From assembly GCA_013141175.1 (NCBI GenBank), contig JABFRN010000001.1, forward strand, positions 744,001 to 808,000: a stretch of 64,000 nt of DNA, given 5' to 3'. Under the pieces are notes generated by a model. That model did not search any database. It was not told the DNA's origin and saw only the letters and a list, made by a program, of their open reading frames with translations. Each line of letters opens with the position of its first letter. Position 1 is the stretch's first letter. Positions 63,705-64,000 of the stretch are shown here, in pieces. The position numbers and the translations under genes were made by a program. Origin of the DNA: Lysobacter sp. (GTDB taxonomy: Bacteria; Pseudomonadota; Gammaproteobacteria; Xanthomonadales; Xanthomonadaceae).

Positions 63705-64000
63705 ATGGCCGGCAAGTTCGAGATCAGCAAGCGCAAGGACGGCGAGTTCCAGTTCAACCTGAAAGCCGCCAACGGCCAGGTGATCCTGACCAGCGAGGGT
63801 TACAGCACGTTGCAGGGCTGCGAGAACGGCATCGAATCGGTGCGCAAACACGCGCAGTCCGAGGCGAACTTCGACAAGAAGGTCGCCAAGGACGGCAGTC
63901 CGTACTTTTCGCTGATGGCCAGGAACGGCGAATCCATCGGCAGGAGCGAGATGTACAAGAGCGCGTCCTCGCGCGACAACGGCATCCGCTCGGTGATGAC
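63705..64000 (+). CDS. YegP-like (UPF0339/DUF1508) protein, 3' end cut by window
   Basis: A perfect AAGGAGG stands seven bases before the ATG at 63705. The part visible (98 codons) begins MAGKFEISKRKDGEFQFNLKAANGQVILTSEGY and contains two similar repeats of the DUF1508 type (NLKAANGQVIL and SLMARNGESIGRSEMY). These are small cytoplasmic proteins of unknown function. The stop lies outside the window. Confidence 0.88.
   Translation, partial: MAGKFEISKRKDGEFQFNLKAANGQVILTSEGYSTLQGCENGIESVRKHAQSEANFDKKVAKDGSPYFSLMARNGESIGRSEMYKSASSRDNGIRSVM

Overview
The window reads as chromosome of a high-GC gammaproteobacterium of the order Xanthomonadales (Lysobacter/Luteimonas/Xanthomonas relatives). The main evidence is a Clp-type CRP homologue, the E. 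coli-type speD, pilU, coq7, rplM-rpsI, gcvT/gcvH, the adjacent cystathionine lyase and synthase genes, and many ATGA/GTGA gene overlaps. Genus cannot be fixed from the sequence alone. Most of the window is gene-dense; one AT-rich insert stands out at about 41.1-43.1 kb.

Layout. 0-6.1 kb: end of etfA, two secreted paralogues that share perfectly identical DNA blocks, and a large zinc metallopeptidase lipoprotein with FG-GAP repeats. 6.3-11.6 kb: an envelope-sugar cassette with a GtrB-like glycosyltransferase, a GNAT-MaoC fusion, an SMR-type flippase subunit, a WecE-type sugar aminotransferase, and a convergent polytopic membrane protein. 12.3-21.7 kb: an eight-gene, overlapping minus-strand operon for a polysaccharide exported by an ABC transporter. 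It holds Wzm, Wzt, an 1187-aa methyltransferase/coiled-coil/GT2/GT4 fusion, the complete GDP-D-glycero-D-manno-heptose pathway (HddA, GmhA, HddC, GmhB) and another methyltransferase. 21.7-24.7 kb: transsulfuration genes and a DUF465 protein. 25-30.7 kb: a coiled-coil envelope pair, pilU, a fahA-NADAR-maiA operon and a 2OG-Fe dioxygenase.

30.8-34.3 kb: an apparently intact LuxR receptor, a candidate lux box, and a LuxI synthase gene broken by an in-frame TGA exactly at a conserved arginine codon. Two predicted iron proteins (DUF3050, hemerythrin-like) follow. 34.5-40.8 kb: tRNA-Gln, rpsI, rplM, a GlcF-like Fe-S protein, coq7, speD, clp, a GNAT and a zinc-ribbon protein. 41.1-43.1 kb: the AT-rich insert with three unrecognised genes, operator-like dyads and strong terminators. 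43.1-49.8 kb: M48 protease plus LemA, a serine hydrolase, a decayed SRPBCC gene, a Lys/Ala-rich histone-like protein, an unusual roughly 1 kb noncoding stretch, and gcvH. 49.8-64 kb: gcvT, NfeD/stomatin, a sigma factor/anti-sigma/PDZ trio, an aldo-keto reductase, a Mn riboswitch with its UPF0016 exporter, a secreted PLC-like lectin protein, a GGQEF-variant diguanylate cyclase, NupC, ribokinase and a YegP-like protein.

The three most unusual items are the GNAT-MaoC fusion inside a lipid-linked amino-sugar cassette (possibly making a 3-hydroxyacyl-amino sugar), the chain-terminator-like MT/coiled-coil/GT/GT fusion in the heptose operon, and the AT-rich insert. All functional calls come from motif reading without database searches.
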